NCBI GenBank assembly: GCA_031286225.1
Contig: JAITUQ010000039.1
Coordinates: 1-64,000 of the forward strand
Direction of reading: 5' to 3'
DNA length: 64,000 nt
DNA from: Candidatus Methanorudis spinitermitis
GTDB taxonomy: Archaea > Methanobacteriota > Methanobacteria > Methanobacteriales > Methanobacteriaceae
Positions within the stretch are counted from its first letter, which is position 1. Every line of letters begins with the position of its first letter. The position numbers and the translations under genes were made by a program. Under the pieces are notes generated by a model that saw only the letters and a list, made by a program, of their open reading frames with translations, was not told the origin of the DNA and made no database searches. Positions 39,481-48,530 of this stretch are shown here, piece after piece.

Positions 39481-39982
39481 TAAAATTAAAAAATTAATTT
39501 TTGCAAAAATAATGTTTTTGTACTGTATTATTCCTCTCATAATTTTTTATTAATAAAACTAAAATATTAAAACTCTTTTTGGGAATATTAAATCTATTCA
39601 CAATCAAAGCTATACTTAAATTACTTAATTTAAGGCTTTTTTTATAATTATCGAAAATTTTTTAAATAACTTTTTCAATAATATATATAAAGAGGATTTT
39701 TTCTTTAAAAAATCATTGTAGATTTATGAATGTTTAATTGTCATATTATAAAAATTGCATATTAAAATTTAAGAATAGTGACAATTGATTCATCCATTAG
39801 CCATTGTCATTTTAAAAAATGAAAAATAAAGGGGAACATTATATTTCATTGCTTGATTATAAGATTGTGAAAGACATATTTTAGAAAAATTCGTAAATCC
39901 CATGCTTCAATCTGATTAACAGGAATTTCTCTACTTAATAATATTCTAATTTGATTAATAATTTTTGATTTTGAGGGATTGA
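39481..39982. other. Leader of triple-GyrI copy 3
   Basis: It is homologous to the copy-2 leader over about 200 bp, including the hairpin GATTTTTT-CTTT-AAAAAATC (39695-39714) and the following CATTGTAGATT. GAGGG lies 5 nt before the start. There is no frame. Confidence 0.5.
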
Positions 39983-41413
39983 ATGAATAAAGAGGTTCAA
40001 GTTGGAATTATGGAAGCAGGACGTGCTGTTACTATAAAACATAGTGGTTCTTTTGAAGAACTCAATTTGATTTATAAAAAACTAAACAAATGGATTAAAA
40101 ATAACAATTTTAAAAGTGCTGGAGATTATTATTCTAGATTTGATTTGAAACATGAAGATGTATCATCTAATAACATATTTTTTGATAGTGGTATACGTAT
40201 AACAAGTGAAATTAAAGATAAAAATTTTGTAAGAATCATTCAAGTCCCTGAATGTGAAGTTATATCTGCATTATATAAAGGACCTTATTTCAATCTTCCT
40301 TCAATTCATGGAATCTTAGCAGATTATGCAAGAAAGAATGATTTAGTACCTATGGATTTCCCTACAGAAATATATTTAAATGATCCTCTTGAAGTAAAAT
40401 CCAATGAATTATTAACTGAAGTTCAACTCACGGTATTGGATTACAAGCCTCAAAATATTCAATATGTTCCATTAGTTAATAAAATTGAAAGAAAAACGAT
40501 TAAAAAGCAAAAAATGCTGACTATGGAAAACTATGGATCTATTGAAGATGTTTTTAAAGTTCGTGTAGATTTACTTAAATGGGCTGAAAAACATGATATT
40601 AAAGTAAATACTGTTCATTTTAAATACAACATAAATCCAGAAGGAGTTTATCCTGAAGGAATGGTTTTTAAAGCTAGCATACCAATTGATGGGGATATTA
40701 AAGAAGAAAATAAGCTGAAAGTTGTGGAAATTCCTGAACATGAAGTTTTATCTACAGTATACAAGGGACATTATGTAAATATTCCTAATGTTACTAGAAT
40801 GATGGTGGATTATGCATTTGAAAATGACCTTGAACTTATTGACTTTCCTGAAGAAATTTATTTAAATAGTATTTTTGATGTAAGCTGTGATGATTTACTT
40901 ACTGAAATTAGAATGGATGTAATAGATTTTAACTATGATAAAAATATCAAATTGGAGAAAGGAATTGAAAGAAAAATAGTTAAAAAACATGAACTTGCTT
41001 TTATAAGACAAATAGGATCTTTTGAAAAGATTAATGAAATTAAAACCGATTTATTCAATTGGGTTGAGAAAAATAATATTAAAACATCAGGATATCATCA
41101 TTTAAGATTTATTAACCATCCACATAGCTTATCTCCAGAAAATATTTCCTATGAAATTGGAATACCTTTAGATAGTGTTGTTGAAAATATTATAAAAGTA
41201 CTGGATTTTCCAAGACATAAAGTTTTATCCCTAGCTCATAAAGGACCAATTTCAACTCTTAAAAGTACTTATGATGTCATTAAAAGTTATGCTGAAGAAA
41301 ATGGTTTTCAGCTACTTGGTCTTCCTGTAACTGGATTCATAGATAAAATCCCTGAAAATCATGAAGAGGAACTATCTATTATAATTCAGCATCCAGTAAG
41401 AAAGATTGTGTGA
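39983..41413 (+). CDS. Triple GyrI-like effector-binding protein, copy 3
   Basis: The 476-residue third paralogue has unit 1 AVTIKHSGSFEELNLIYKKL with LYKGPYFNLPSIHGILADYA. Unit 2 is MLTMENYGSIEDVFKVRVDL with VYKGHYVNIPNVTRMMVDYA, where KGPY is KGHY. Unit 3 is LAFIRQIGSFEKINEIKTDL with AHKGPISTLKSTYDV. The conserved EIYLN-DP...LLTEVQ strand of unit 1 and the SIFDVSCDDLLTE strand of unit 2 are nearly identical to copies 1 and 2, implying strong constraint on unit 2's far edge. It ends 18 bp from the stop of the convergent methyltransferase gene. Confidence 0.75.
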   Translation: MNKEVQVGIMEAGRAVTIKHSGSFEELNLIYKKLNKWIKNNNFKSAGDYYSRFDLKHEDVSSNNIFFDSGIRITSEIKDKNFVRIIQVPECEVISALYKGPYFNLPSIHGILADYARKNDLVPMDFPTEIYLNDPLEVKSNELLTEVQLTVLDYKPQNIQYVPLVNKIERKTIKKQKMLTMENYGSIEDVFKVRVDLLKWAEKHDIKVNTVHFKYNINPEGVYPEGMVFKASIPIDGDIKEENKLKVVEIPEHEVLSTVYKGHYVNIPNVTRMMVDYAFENDLELIDFPEEIYLNSIFDVSCDDLLTEIRMDVIDFNYDKNIKLEKGIERKIVKKHELAFIRQIGSFEKINEIKTDLFNWVEKNNIKTSGYHHLRFINHPHSLSPENISYEIGIPLDSVVENIIKVLDFPRHKVLSLAHKGPISTLKSTYDVIKSYAEENGFQLLGLPVTGFIDKIPENHEEELSIIIQHPVRKIV

Positions 41414-41431
41414 TGTTTTAATTTATTATTG

Positions 41432-42586
41432 TTAAATAATCCAAACATCATTAGCTACTGATTTAGCTATTTTTTCAAATTTACTAGTATTTACATTTGG
41501 AAAACAATCAAGGATACATATATCAATTTTTTCATGATTATACTTTAAATTACTAGCTAAATTTTCAATAGCTAAGTTGTAAACTTCAAATTTTTCTCCT
41601 TCAGCTATTTTATAATTTAAAGGATTTATCTTATTAGTTTTAATATCATCAATTTCATTTTTCTTATTAAAATTATGAACATTATAATTATGAAAATAAA
41701 AATTATTATTTTCACTATTATTTTTATAATTATTTTCATTACTTAAAAAATCTGTTTTAAATCCATTGGATTGGAGGTTTATACTACTTGTAACAGTAGC
41801 TGGATACCAAATATCATTAAAAATGACTTTTTTCACACCATATTTTAATAAAAATATTCCTAGTGATCCATTTCCACAAGTTCCATCTAATATTTTTAAA
41901 TTAGCTACTTTTTCTCCTGTATAGTGTTTTGATTTAATATAGCTACATAGCTTCATTATTTTATTTTCCATCGATTTTGGAAATTCTAAATAGCTTAAAC
42001 GCTGAATTTTATTAATAGCTATTGGTTCTAAAGGAGATTTAAGGATATCGCATCTAATATCACATCCTGAAAGAAGTTCATAAACAATAGCTGGGCTGTT
42101 TGAATCTTTAATTCCAACAGTATCATGGGAACTTCCTTTTAAAACTCCTTTAACCTCATTAATATTTTCAACAATATATTTCCCATGTTCTTTTTCTAAT
42201 CTATCATCTAATATTACTAAAGAGTTTTCGCCAATAAATGGGAAGTTTTTTGTGGTGTAAAAAGGAGTGATTAAAGGTGTAGGTCCATTTCTAAGTGTAT
42301 TTTTTCCAATATCAATATTTAAATCTAAAATAGCTTTTAAAACATGGACCATTACTGAATCAAGTGATCGCTTCTTGCAACTACACTTTCCAAAATCATT
42401 GTCAATATCATTTAAAGAAAATTGATCAGATAATGGTTTAAATTTTTTAATATTCGGTTCCTTACATTGAGGGCATGGATCATTAGCTTTTAAAGATTTT
42501 TCAATCTCTTTTGAGGTGATCATACAATTATTTTCACATGAACATTCTACTGCCATTAAATACTCTTTTGGGTTTTCTATTCCCAT
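41432..42586 (-). CDS. Predicted SAM-dependent methyltransferase with N-terminal Cys-rich domain
   Basis: Seen: an N-terminal zinc-ribbon-like part (CSCENNC, then CPQC, and CSCKKR), a central domain of about 150 residues with TPLITPFYTTKNFPF and LSGCDIRCDILKSP, a Rossmann methyltransferase motif LDGTCGNGSLGIFLLKYG (about residue 230) with IFNDIW, and a C-terminal ILDCFPN. A 45-residue Asn-rich insert (NENNYKNNSENNN region) interrupts the methyltransferase fold. The substrate is unknown. The start is uncertain: the frame is open to ATG 42706, but the first 40 residues are hydrophobic and low-complexity, and the bases GAGATTTTATGGGAATA are duplicated around ATG 42625 and ATG 42586. The second ATG is chosen because it begins the conserved-looking part. 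Confidence 0.65.
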   Translation of the reverse strand: MGIENPKEYLMAVECSCENNCMITSKEIEKSLKANDPCPQCKEPNIKKFKPLSDQFSLNDIDNDFGKCSCKKRSLDSVMVHVLKAILDLNIDIGKNTLRNGPTPLITPFYTTKNFPFIGENSLVILDDRLEKEHGKYIVENINEVKGVLKGSSHDTVGIKDSNSPAIVYELLSGCDIRCDILKSPLEPIAINKIQRLSYLEFPKSMENKIMKLCSYIKSKHYTGEKVANLKILDGTCGNGSLGIFLLKYGVKKVIFNDIWYPATVTSSINLQSNGFKTDFLSNENNYKNNSENNNFYFHNYNVHNFNKKNEIDDIKTNKINPLNYKIAEGEKFEVYNLAIENLASNLKYNHEKIDICILDCFPNVNTSKFEKIAKSVANDVWII

Positions 42587-42879
42587 AAAATCTCTTTTGT
42601 TTTTAACATCTTTATATATTCCCATAAAATCTCTAAATTTTATATTAAAAATCATAAGCTTTATTAATAAAATAATATAAATTATAATAGTAATACTAAT
42701 AATCATTTTAATAATAATTATAATTTTAATAATAGTTATAATTTTAATTTTTTTTATTATTTTAGATGATGATTATAGTATTTTTTTCCTTGATTGCTTT
42801 ATTAAAGATATTTTTAATATTTTTTTTAATATTAGGAATGTTTAATCTATTTAAAATAGGATATATTTGGTAATATTTC

Positions 42880-44511
42880 ATGAAAATTCAAAATAATATG
42901 AAAAAAGATAATAATTTAGTTCCAAAATATGAATTGATTAAATCAGAATTTTCAAAAGAAGAAAAAAAATTGCTTGAGGATTTAAGAAATAGTTTAGTAG
43001 ATTTAGCTATTTCATCTGGAAATAATTTTCAAATTGATGAATTAGCTCTTTTAAATGATATTAAAGATTTCTTAAAAGTTAAATTACCATTTTCAAATAA
43101 TCAAAATTTTGACAATGGGAATTTTTCTGGCTCAAATATTACAAAATCAGATTTAACTAATTTTTCTAATTTAGATAATTTTTCACAGCTTGATTTGTTG
43201 GATATTTCTAATTCATTAGGTATTTCAGAGTTTGATTTATTAAATATTTCTAAAAATCAAACTAATGCTCCATTTGAAAAAAATAATAATTTTAGCTATT
43301 TAGAAAAATTAGCTAATAAATTTTTTCAAGAAATTTTAGGTTATGGTGAATTAGATCCTTTAATAAAAGATGATGAATTAGAAGAAATAATGATAATTGG
43401 TATAAATAAGCCAGTGTATGTTTATCATAGGGAATATGGGATGATGGAGTCTAATTTAATATTTAAAAATGATGAAAAAATAGTTTCAATCATTGACTCA
43501 ATAGCTAGACAAATCAGTAGAAGAATTGATAAAGAATCTCCTATTTTAGATGCAAGACTTCCTGATGGATCAAGAGTAAATGCAACCATTCCTCCAGTAT
43601 CTGCTGATGGGCCATCATTAACTATTCGTAAATTTAAAAAAGATCCATTTACAATTATAGATTTAATTAATTTGAATACCTTGAATTCGGAGGTAGCTGC
43701 ATTTTTCTGGTTATGCTTTGATGGAATGGGAGTTAAATCAGCTAATGCTATTATTTCAGGAGGAACAAGCTCTGGAAAAACCACTACATTAAATGCATTA
43801 TCATCATTTATCAACCCTAAAGAAAGAATAATAACTATTGAAGATACTTTAGAACTTCAAATTCCTCACAAACATGTTATCAGAATGGAAACAAGACCTC
43901 CAAATGTAGAAAACAAAGGAAAACTTAATATGGATGATTTGCTTAAAAATTCTCTAAGACAGCGACCTGATAGGATAATTGTTGGTGAAGTAAGAGGAAA
44001 AGAAGCTATAACACTTTTTACAGCTTTAAACACTGGGCATTCTGGATTTGGAACATTACATTCCAATAACGCCAGAGAAACCATAACAAGATTAACAAAT
44101 CCTCCAATGAATGTTCCTAAAATCATGATTTCGGCTATTGATTTTATTATAATGCAAAATAGGATTTATAAATCTGATGGAGTATCAATAAGGCGAATAA
44201 ATGAAATTGTTGAAGTTGTAGGAATGGAAGAAGGAACAATTCAGTTAAATAAGCTATTTCAATGGAATCATGAGCATGATGAAATTCAAAATATATCTAT
44301 AGCTAGTAATACTTTAAGAACAATAGCTGATATGCGAGGGATTTCTCCTAAAAAATTAGATGAAGAAATAGCTAAAAGAAAATTAGTTTTAGATTTCATG
44401 GTTAAAAACAAAATAAGATCTAATAATGAAGTGGGAAATATTATTGGAAATTATTATTTAGATTCTGATTATTTAATAAATTATATATTAGATTTTAATG
44501 GAAATAAATAG
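42880..44511 (+). CDS. tadA: TadA/GspE-type secretion or pilus assembly ATPase
   Basis: This cytoplasmic hexameric ATPase powers type IV pilus-like or type II/IV secretion machinery. Seen: a variable Asn-rich N-terminal region (about residues 40-140), a conserved N-domain [32 protein letters not shown], Walker A GGTSSGKT (about 294-301), Asp box [11 protein letters not shown], Walker [15 protein letters not shown] and the His box [11 protein letters not shown]. The length of 543 is within the archaeal CpaF/TadA range. It is followed 40-110 nt downstream by the membrane platform gene, the usual archaeal pair. No pilin or prepilin peptidase gene is next to it. The ribosome site is weak, and ATG 42898 is an alternative start. 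Confidence 0.88.
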   Translation: MKIQNNMKKDNNLVPKYELIKSEFSKEEKKLLEDLRNSLVDLAISSGNNFQIDELALLNDIKDFLKVKLPFSNNQNFDNGNFSGSNITKSDLTNFSNLDNFSQLDLLDISNSLGISEFDLLNISKNQTNAPFEKNNNFSYLEKLANKFFQEILGYGELDPLIKDDELEEIMIIGINKPVYVYHREYGMMESNLIFKNDEKIVSIIDSIARQISRRIDKESPILDARLPDGSRVNATIPPVSADGPSLTIRKFKKDPFTIIDLINLNTLNSEVAAFFWLCFDGMGVKSANAIISGGTSSGKTTTLNALSSFINPKERIITIEDTLELQIPHKHVIRMETRPPNVENKGKLNMDDLLKNSLRQRPDRIIVGEVRGKEAITLFTALNTGHSGFGTLHSNNARETITRLTNPPMNVPKIMISAIDFIIMQNRIYKSDGVSIRRINEIVEVVGMEEGTIQLNKLFQWNHEHDEIQNISIASNTLRTIADMRGISPKKLDEEIAKRKLVLDFMVKNKIRSNNEVGNIIGNYYLDSDYLINYILDFNGNK

Positions 44512-44550
44512 TTTTCAAAGTTTTGATTTTACTTATTTGGAGGAATAATT

Positions 44551-45798
44551 ATTTTAAAAAACTTTTTTAAGCTTATAACTGATTTATTTCTAATTTTCAT
44601 TGATTTTATCTTTAAAATCATGAATTTTTTAGGTTCTATATCTTTTAAGTTAGTTATTTTTTGTAAAAAATTATTTAAACATCATAATAATGAAAATATT
44701 AAAAAAAATAATTATAAGCATAATAATGATTATATTGATAATCTTTATAATAAAGATTTATTAAATCATGAAAATGATTTTTATAAGGATCATGTTAATA
44801 ATTTTCATAATGAAACTTTATTAAGTTTTGAAAATAAAGAAGATAATGAAGATAGTCAAGAAAAAAATGATAATAATTACTTAAAAAATATTTATTTTAA
44901 AATAAAAAATAAATTAAATGTAAATAATGATAATAATCAAGAATTATTATTTAAAGAGCTTAAAAATCAGTTTGATCATGATAATCAATACAATAATCTA
45001 AACAATTTCAACAATACTATTAAAGGTAAAAATAGCTTTTATAAAAAATATTCTCTAAATAAGATACTAAGTCAAAATATTCAAGAAAAAATTAATATAA
45101 GAATATTTTTCCCTATTACTTTAGCTATTTTAGTTATTAGTGCTGTTTTGTCTTATATTCTACTTGGCTTTGAAATAGCACTAATTATTATATTGATAGG
45201 CTTGATTGGATTTTTTTTAATATTTTACTTTCCAAAAATGGAAAAAAAGAAAAAATATTCTGAAATTTCAAGGGAACTTCCATATGCATTAAGACACATG
45301 GTTACTGAACTTAAATCTGGTAAGGGGTTACATGATACCCTTAATTCAATAGCTATGCATGACTATGGAGCACTTTCTGAGGAGTTTTCAAGGGTTCTTG
45401 AGGAGATAAAATATGGGGAAAATACAGAAGTTTCTCTTATAAATATGTCTTTGAGAGTCTCATCAAATGGATTAGACAGAGTAGTACGCCAAATTATTGG
45501 AACACTTAGAACAGGTGGAAATTTATCCAACACTCTAAATATTATAGCTGAAGATATTACTCATGATCTTCAAATGGAATTGAAGGATTACTCTCAAAAA
45601 TTAAACGCTTTTGTCATGATTTACACGTTTTTAGCTATTTTAGGACCAGTAATTTTTCTTATAATGTTAATGGCTGCTTCTACAGTAATGGGTGATATAG
45701 TTCCATCAAATCTAATATTAATATTGTACCTCTTTTTCTTTCCAATGATAGTTATTTTCATGGGTTTAATGATAAAAAGATTAGAACCAAGTGTGTAG
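44551..45798 (+). CDS. tadC: TadC/GspF-type membrane platform protein
   Basis: The inner-membrane platform partner of the preceding ATPase. Seen: an N-terminal hydrophobic stretch, an Asn/Asp-rich soluble insert of about 120 residues (about 50-170), two helices (about 185-230), the T2SSF domain with ELPYALRHMVTELKSGKGLHDTL and RVVRQIIGTLRTGGNLSNTL, and two C-terminal helices. Start: the first ATG is 44620, but GGAGG at 44539-44543 lies 7 nt before an in-frame ATT (44551), exactly the layout of EF-1beta (GGAGGAATAATA before ATG). ATT start is therefore likely, adding 23 residues (LKNFFKLITDLFLIF) of a membrane or amphipathic helix. It is 40 nt after tadA and thus one operon. Confidence 0.82.
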   Translation: MLKNFFKLITDLFLIFIDFIFKIMNFLGSISFKLVIFCKKLFKHHNNENIKKNNYKHNNDYIDNLYNKDLLNHENDFYKDHVNNFHNETLLSFENKEDNEDSQEKNDNNYLKNIYFKIKNKLNVNNDNNQELLFKELKNQFDHDNQYNNLNNFNNTIKGKNSFYKKYSLNKILSQNIQEKINIRIFFPITLAILVISAVLSYILLGFEIALIIILIGLIGFFLIFYFPKMEKKKKYSEISRELPYALRHMVTELKSGKGLHDTLNSIAMHDYGALSEEFSRVLEEIKYGENTEVSLINMSLRVSSNGLDRVVRQIIGTLRTGGNLSNTLNIIAEDITHDLQMELKDYSQKLNAFVMIYTFLAILGPVIFLIMLMAASTVMGDIVPSNLILILYLFFFPMIVIFMGLMIKRLEPSV

Positions 45799-46116
45799 TA
45801 CCTTAATCAATTCTGTTTAAAAATTATCTTCATTTTCATGAAAAGCTTAGAAAAATTGAAATAATGACTACTTTAAAAAAGTAATGATTAGTACTTTAAC
45901 ATAAGTTTTCAAAATTATTATTAAACTAATAATATATGTTATCATATTGATTATTAATATGTTATTATACTGATTATTAAAATATAAATTATAAATGTTT
46001 TAATAATGAAAATAAAGATAATTATTAATTTAATAAATAAAATAATAAACATTATCCAATTATATATGAAAATAACAATTATAATAAAAATTGTTACTTT
46101 TAAATATTTCACTATT
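45799..46116. other. Gene-free gap after tadC
   Basis: AT-rich sequence with no supported frame. Short repeated ATATTGATTATTAATATG motifs occur near 45940-45980. Confidence 0.35.
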
Positions 46117-46341
46117 ATATATGAGGCTGTTTAATAATTCGACTTTTTGTGTTATTCAGATTTTTAAAAACTCTTTAAAAATTATTAAAAGAAATATATT
46201 TATTTAATTATTTTTAATTTTAAAAACAAATAACTAATATCCCTATTTAAAGTTAATAATCAATTTATAGTCATTTAATTCTAAATTAAAGAAACTAAAA
46301 ATTTCACTAAAATCAATTATTGGACAGCATCATATAGAATA
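46117..46341. mobile_element. MITE-like element with terminal inverted repeats
   Basis: TATATGAGGCTGTTTAATAA (46119 onward) and, read on the minus strand from about 46339, TATATGATGCTGTCCAATAA agree at 17 of 20 bases, in inverted orientation about 220 bp apart. The ends resemble those of IS-derived elements (GGCTGTT/GGACAGC). The interior is non-coding. No target duplication could be fixed with certainty in such AT-rich DNA. It lies between convergent tadC and cbiQ. Confidence 0.5.
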
Positions 46342-46383
46342 TAATTTTAAAAAATCAATAAAGTAATAAAGAAACTTTCTCAT

Positions 46384-46520
46384 CTAACGATTATTAGGTA
46401 AGTAGTTATCTAACGATTGTTAGGTAAACAATTATCTAATGATTGTTAGGTAAGTAGTTATCTAACGATTGTTAGGTAAATAAAATTCTTAAATCAGTTG
46501 TACCTAACAATTGTTAGGTA
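46384..46520. repeat. 26-bp-period array of palindromes downstream of cbiQ
   Basis: CTAACGATTGTTAGGTA-type imperfect palindromes start at 46384, 46410, 46436 and 46462, exactly 26 bp apart. A fifth, TACCTAACAATTGTTAGGTA, is a perfect 20-bp palindrome at 46501-46520. They end 18 bp from the cbiQ stop. The spacing of about 2.5 helical turns suggests cooperative protein binding or serial hairpins. Confidence 0.7.
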
Positions 46521-46538
46521 TGATTCAATGGTGTTTTT

Positions 46539-47330
46539 TTAAATAAACCCATTAAAACGGATTATTTCTGATGAAAATATTATAATCAAAGTTAAAACTA
46601 TTATTCCATAGTCTACTTTCATTATTGGACTTTCTTCTTTGTAGCTAATAGCTTCACCATTATAAGCTCTAGCTAACATACTGTAGTATACAGTTTCTCC
46701 CTTTTCAAATGACTTTAAAAATAACATCATTATTGTATAAGCAATTTGCTTTAGTCTCCAGCTATAGCTAGTTTTTTTACTTCCTATATTAAAGCATCTT
46801 GATTTTTGTGATGTTCTAATATTTTTAAGTTCATCAAAAAAAACAAACAGGTATCTAACTGTCATACTCAATATCATTGCCATTTCTTTTGGAAAACCAA
46901 GTTTTCTCATAGAGTTCACTATAGAGTCTAATGGAGTTACAGATGATAAAAGGACAATAGCTGATAAACAGACTATTAATCTTGAAAATAATAATGTTCC
47001 AAAGAGGATTCCTTCATAACTAACAGTTAATCCAAAAGGAAGAGTATATAAAATTAGGCCTTCTTTTATAAATGGCTGGAAAATAGCTATAAAGCCTCCA
47101 AATGGTAAAATCATCAAAATTCTTTTTACAAAGTAGCTAATGGATATTTTAGACAGTAGAAGGAGTATTATTACATATATTTCTAACAATAGAAGAACAA
47201 AAAAATCAGTTGTGTAAACTGTATATACAATAATTAGGATGGTTAATATAAGTTTTATTCTAGCATCTAAGCTATGTATTATACTATCTTTCCAAGATTC
47301 TTGTTCTATCTTATCTATTGTTATGTTCAT
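46539..47330 (-). CDS. cbiQ: CbiQ-type cobalt/nickel transporter transmembrane component
   Basis: This is the T-component of an energy-coupling-factor (ECF) cobalt/nickel uptake system. Seen: about five to six helices, a DARIKLILTILIIV start segment, the family Ala-Arg-Gly type coupling motifs MRKLGFPKEMAMILSMTVRY and KSRCFN (here in the form FDELKNIRTSQKSRCFN), and an ARAYNG motif near the C-terminus. The length of 263 is typical. It is third in cbiM-cbiN-cbiQ. A cbiO-type ATPase is expected next but is absent; a palindrome array and a MITE-like element occupy that place. Confidence 0.85.
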   Translation of the reverse strand: MNITIDKIEQESWKDSIIHSLDARIKLILTILIIVYTVYTTDFFVLLLLEIYVIILLLLSKISISYFVKRILMILPFGGFIAIFQPFIKEGLILYTLPFGLTVSYEGILFGTLLFSRLIVCLSAIVLLSSVTPLDSIVNSMRKLGFPKEMAMILSMTVRYLFVFFDELKNIRTSQKSRCFNIGSKKTSYSWRLKQIAYTIMMLFLKSFEKGETVYYSMLARAYNGEAISYKEESPIMKVDYGIIVLTLIIIFSSEIIRFNGFI

Positions 47331-47366
47331 TCTTTCACTTTATAAAAGCATTATTTTTTCTTCATT

Positions 47367-47663
47367 TTATTTTTTCTTTCTTCTCTTTACAAAATATCCT
47401 AAACCATATGCTAGTATAAATACTACAATGATTCCAGCTATGATTGCTATTGAATTTGATACTGGAGTTTCTCCAAACATAGGGATTTCATAATCTGGCA
47501 TAGGTGATTCAATTAAATGTTTTTCGCCAAATTCAGGAAGTATTTCTTCTATTGATTTTTCTAATCCATCTGGTTCACTAGATGCAAAAAAAGCACTTGT
47601 AACTCCTATTAAAATTGCAGCTATTATTCCCCCAATAATTAATTGTTTTGTTTTTTTATCCAT
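47367..47663 (-). CDS. cbiN: PDGLE-domain metal transport protein (CbiN/NikN role)
   Basis: The 98-residue membrane protein has an N-terminal helix (LIIGGIIAAILIGVTSAFFA), an extracytoplasmic PDGLEKSIEEI motif diagnostic for the PDGLE domain, GPE/PDYEIP spacer sequences and a C-terminal helix ending in KRRKKK. The domain serves as the small subunit next to CbiM in nickel or cobalt ECF importers. Its ATG lies within the last codons of cbiM (8-nt overlap), so translation is coupled. The metal (Co or Ni) cannot be decided from sequence. Confidence 0.85.
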   Translation of the reverse strand: MDKKTKQLIIGGIIAAILIGVTSAFFASSEPDGLEKSIEEILPEFGEKHLIESPMPDYEIPMFGETPVSNSIAIIAGIIVVFILAYGLGYFVKRRKKK

Positions 47664-48291
47664 TGTTAACTACTCCAGATAGTAAATCAGGTCTAATTTT
47701 TTTAAGTGAAGTATAAACAATTGTACTAATTAAACCTTCTACAACTAATCCAATAATAATATGGTAAGTACTCATTAAGAATAATCCTTCTTTTAAAGGG
47801 AAACGTCCTGCAACCCATAACTCTATTGCAATTATCAATGCTGGGATTAGTAATGATAAAAAACTTCCAATAAATACTGCAGGAATATCTTTGATAATAG
47901 ATTTTAAACCTTTGAAGCTATAAAATCCAATAGAACTTCCTAGAACTCCCATATTAAATATATTGATTCCAAGGGCGGTTATGCCTCCATCTCCAAAAAC
48001 TAATCCTTGGATAATTAAAACAACTGCTAATACTAAAAATCCTGCAAAGGGACTTCCAAGTAAAATAGCTACTAATGCTGCTCCTACCATATGACCACTA
48101 GCACCCAAAGGAGTAGGTATGTTCAAAACTTGTATTGCAAAAATACCCGCTGCTAAAATAGCAAGTAATGGTATTTGTTTTTCATGTAAGTTTTCTTTTG
48201 CCCATTTTACTGCAAAGTATCCAACAATTATCACTATTATGTAATAAATTATACATTGCCATAGTGGTATAAATCCATCAGGTATGTGCAT
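47656..48291 (-). CDS. cbiM: CbiM-type cobalt/nickel substrate-binding membrane protein
   Basis: This is the S-component that captures the metal ion. Seen: the invariant N-terminus MHIPDGF, whose His2 and free amino group form the metal site, then helices with LGASGHMVGAALVAILLGSP (conserved His) and VFGDGGITALGINIFNMG, a family signature. The length of 211 is normal. It is the first gene of the operon with an inverted-repeat site and TATA box upstream. GGAG lies 7 nt before the ATG. It supplies cobalt for cobamides or nickel for methyl-CoM reductase, hydrogenases and CODH/ACS. Confidence 0.9.
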   Translation of the reverse strand: MHIPDGFIPLWQCIIYYIIVIIVGYFAVKWAKENLHEKQIPLLAILAAGIFAIQVLNIPTPLGASGHMVGAALVAILLGSPFAGFLVLAVVLIIQGLVFGDGGITALGINIFNMGVLGSSIGFYSFKGLKSIIKDIPAVFIGSFLSLLIPALIIAIELWVAGRFPLKEGLFLMSTYHIIIGLVVEGLISTIVYTSLKKIRPDLLSGVVNNG

Positions 48292-48473
48292 CTTTTTTCT
48301 CCATAATAAATTTGGTTTTATTCAGCTATTTGTATTTCAAACTTCATTTATTTCTTTTCAGTAAAAAACTCTAGTTGAAGTATTACTCTTTTTAATTTTA
48401 TTTATAAACTAAGTATTACATTTTCAGCTTTATAGTGTATATTTCTAACATTAAAAGTGTATTTAATCCTTAT

Positions 48474-48530
48474 TTTCTAATTGACCACTCTTTAATAATT
48501 AGAAATTATGGAAACCAATATATAAATATT
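48474..48530 (-). promoter_or_regulatory. cbiMNQ promoter with candidate operator
   Basis: On the minus strand a TATA-like AATATTTATATATT (48530-48517) is followed 11-12 nt later by the inverted repeat TTTCTAATT-N14-AATTAGAAA (48505-48474). A palindrome with a wide spacer overlapping the expected transcription start resembles NikR-type metal operators. The sequence match to a known site is not claimed. Confidence 0.5.

Noticed and set aside
46384-46520. Possible CRISPR array
   Set aside because: Period is only 26 bp, repeats are palindromes with no distinct spacers, and no cas gene is in the window.
48292-48520. Cobalamin riboswitch upstream of cbiM
   Set aside because: No conserved cobalamin-riboswitch core seen, and such riboswitches are not expected in archaea; an inverted-repeat operator explains the site better.
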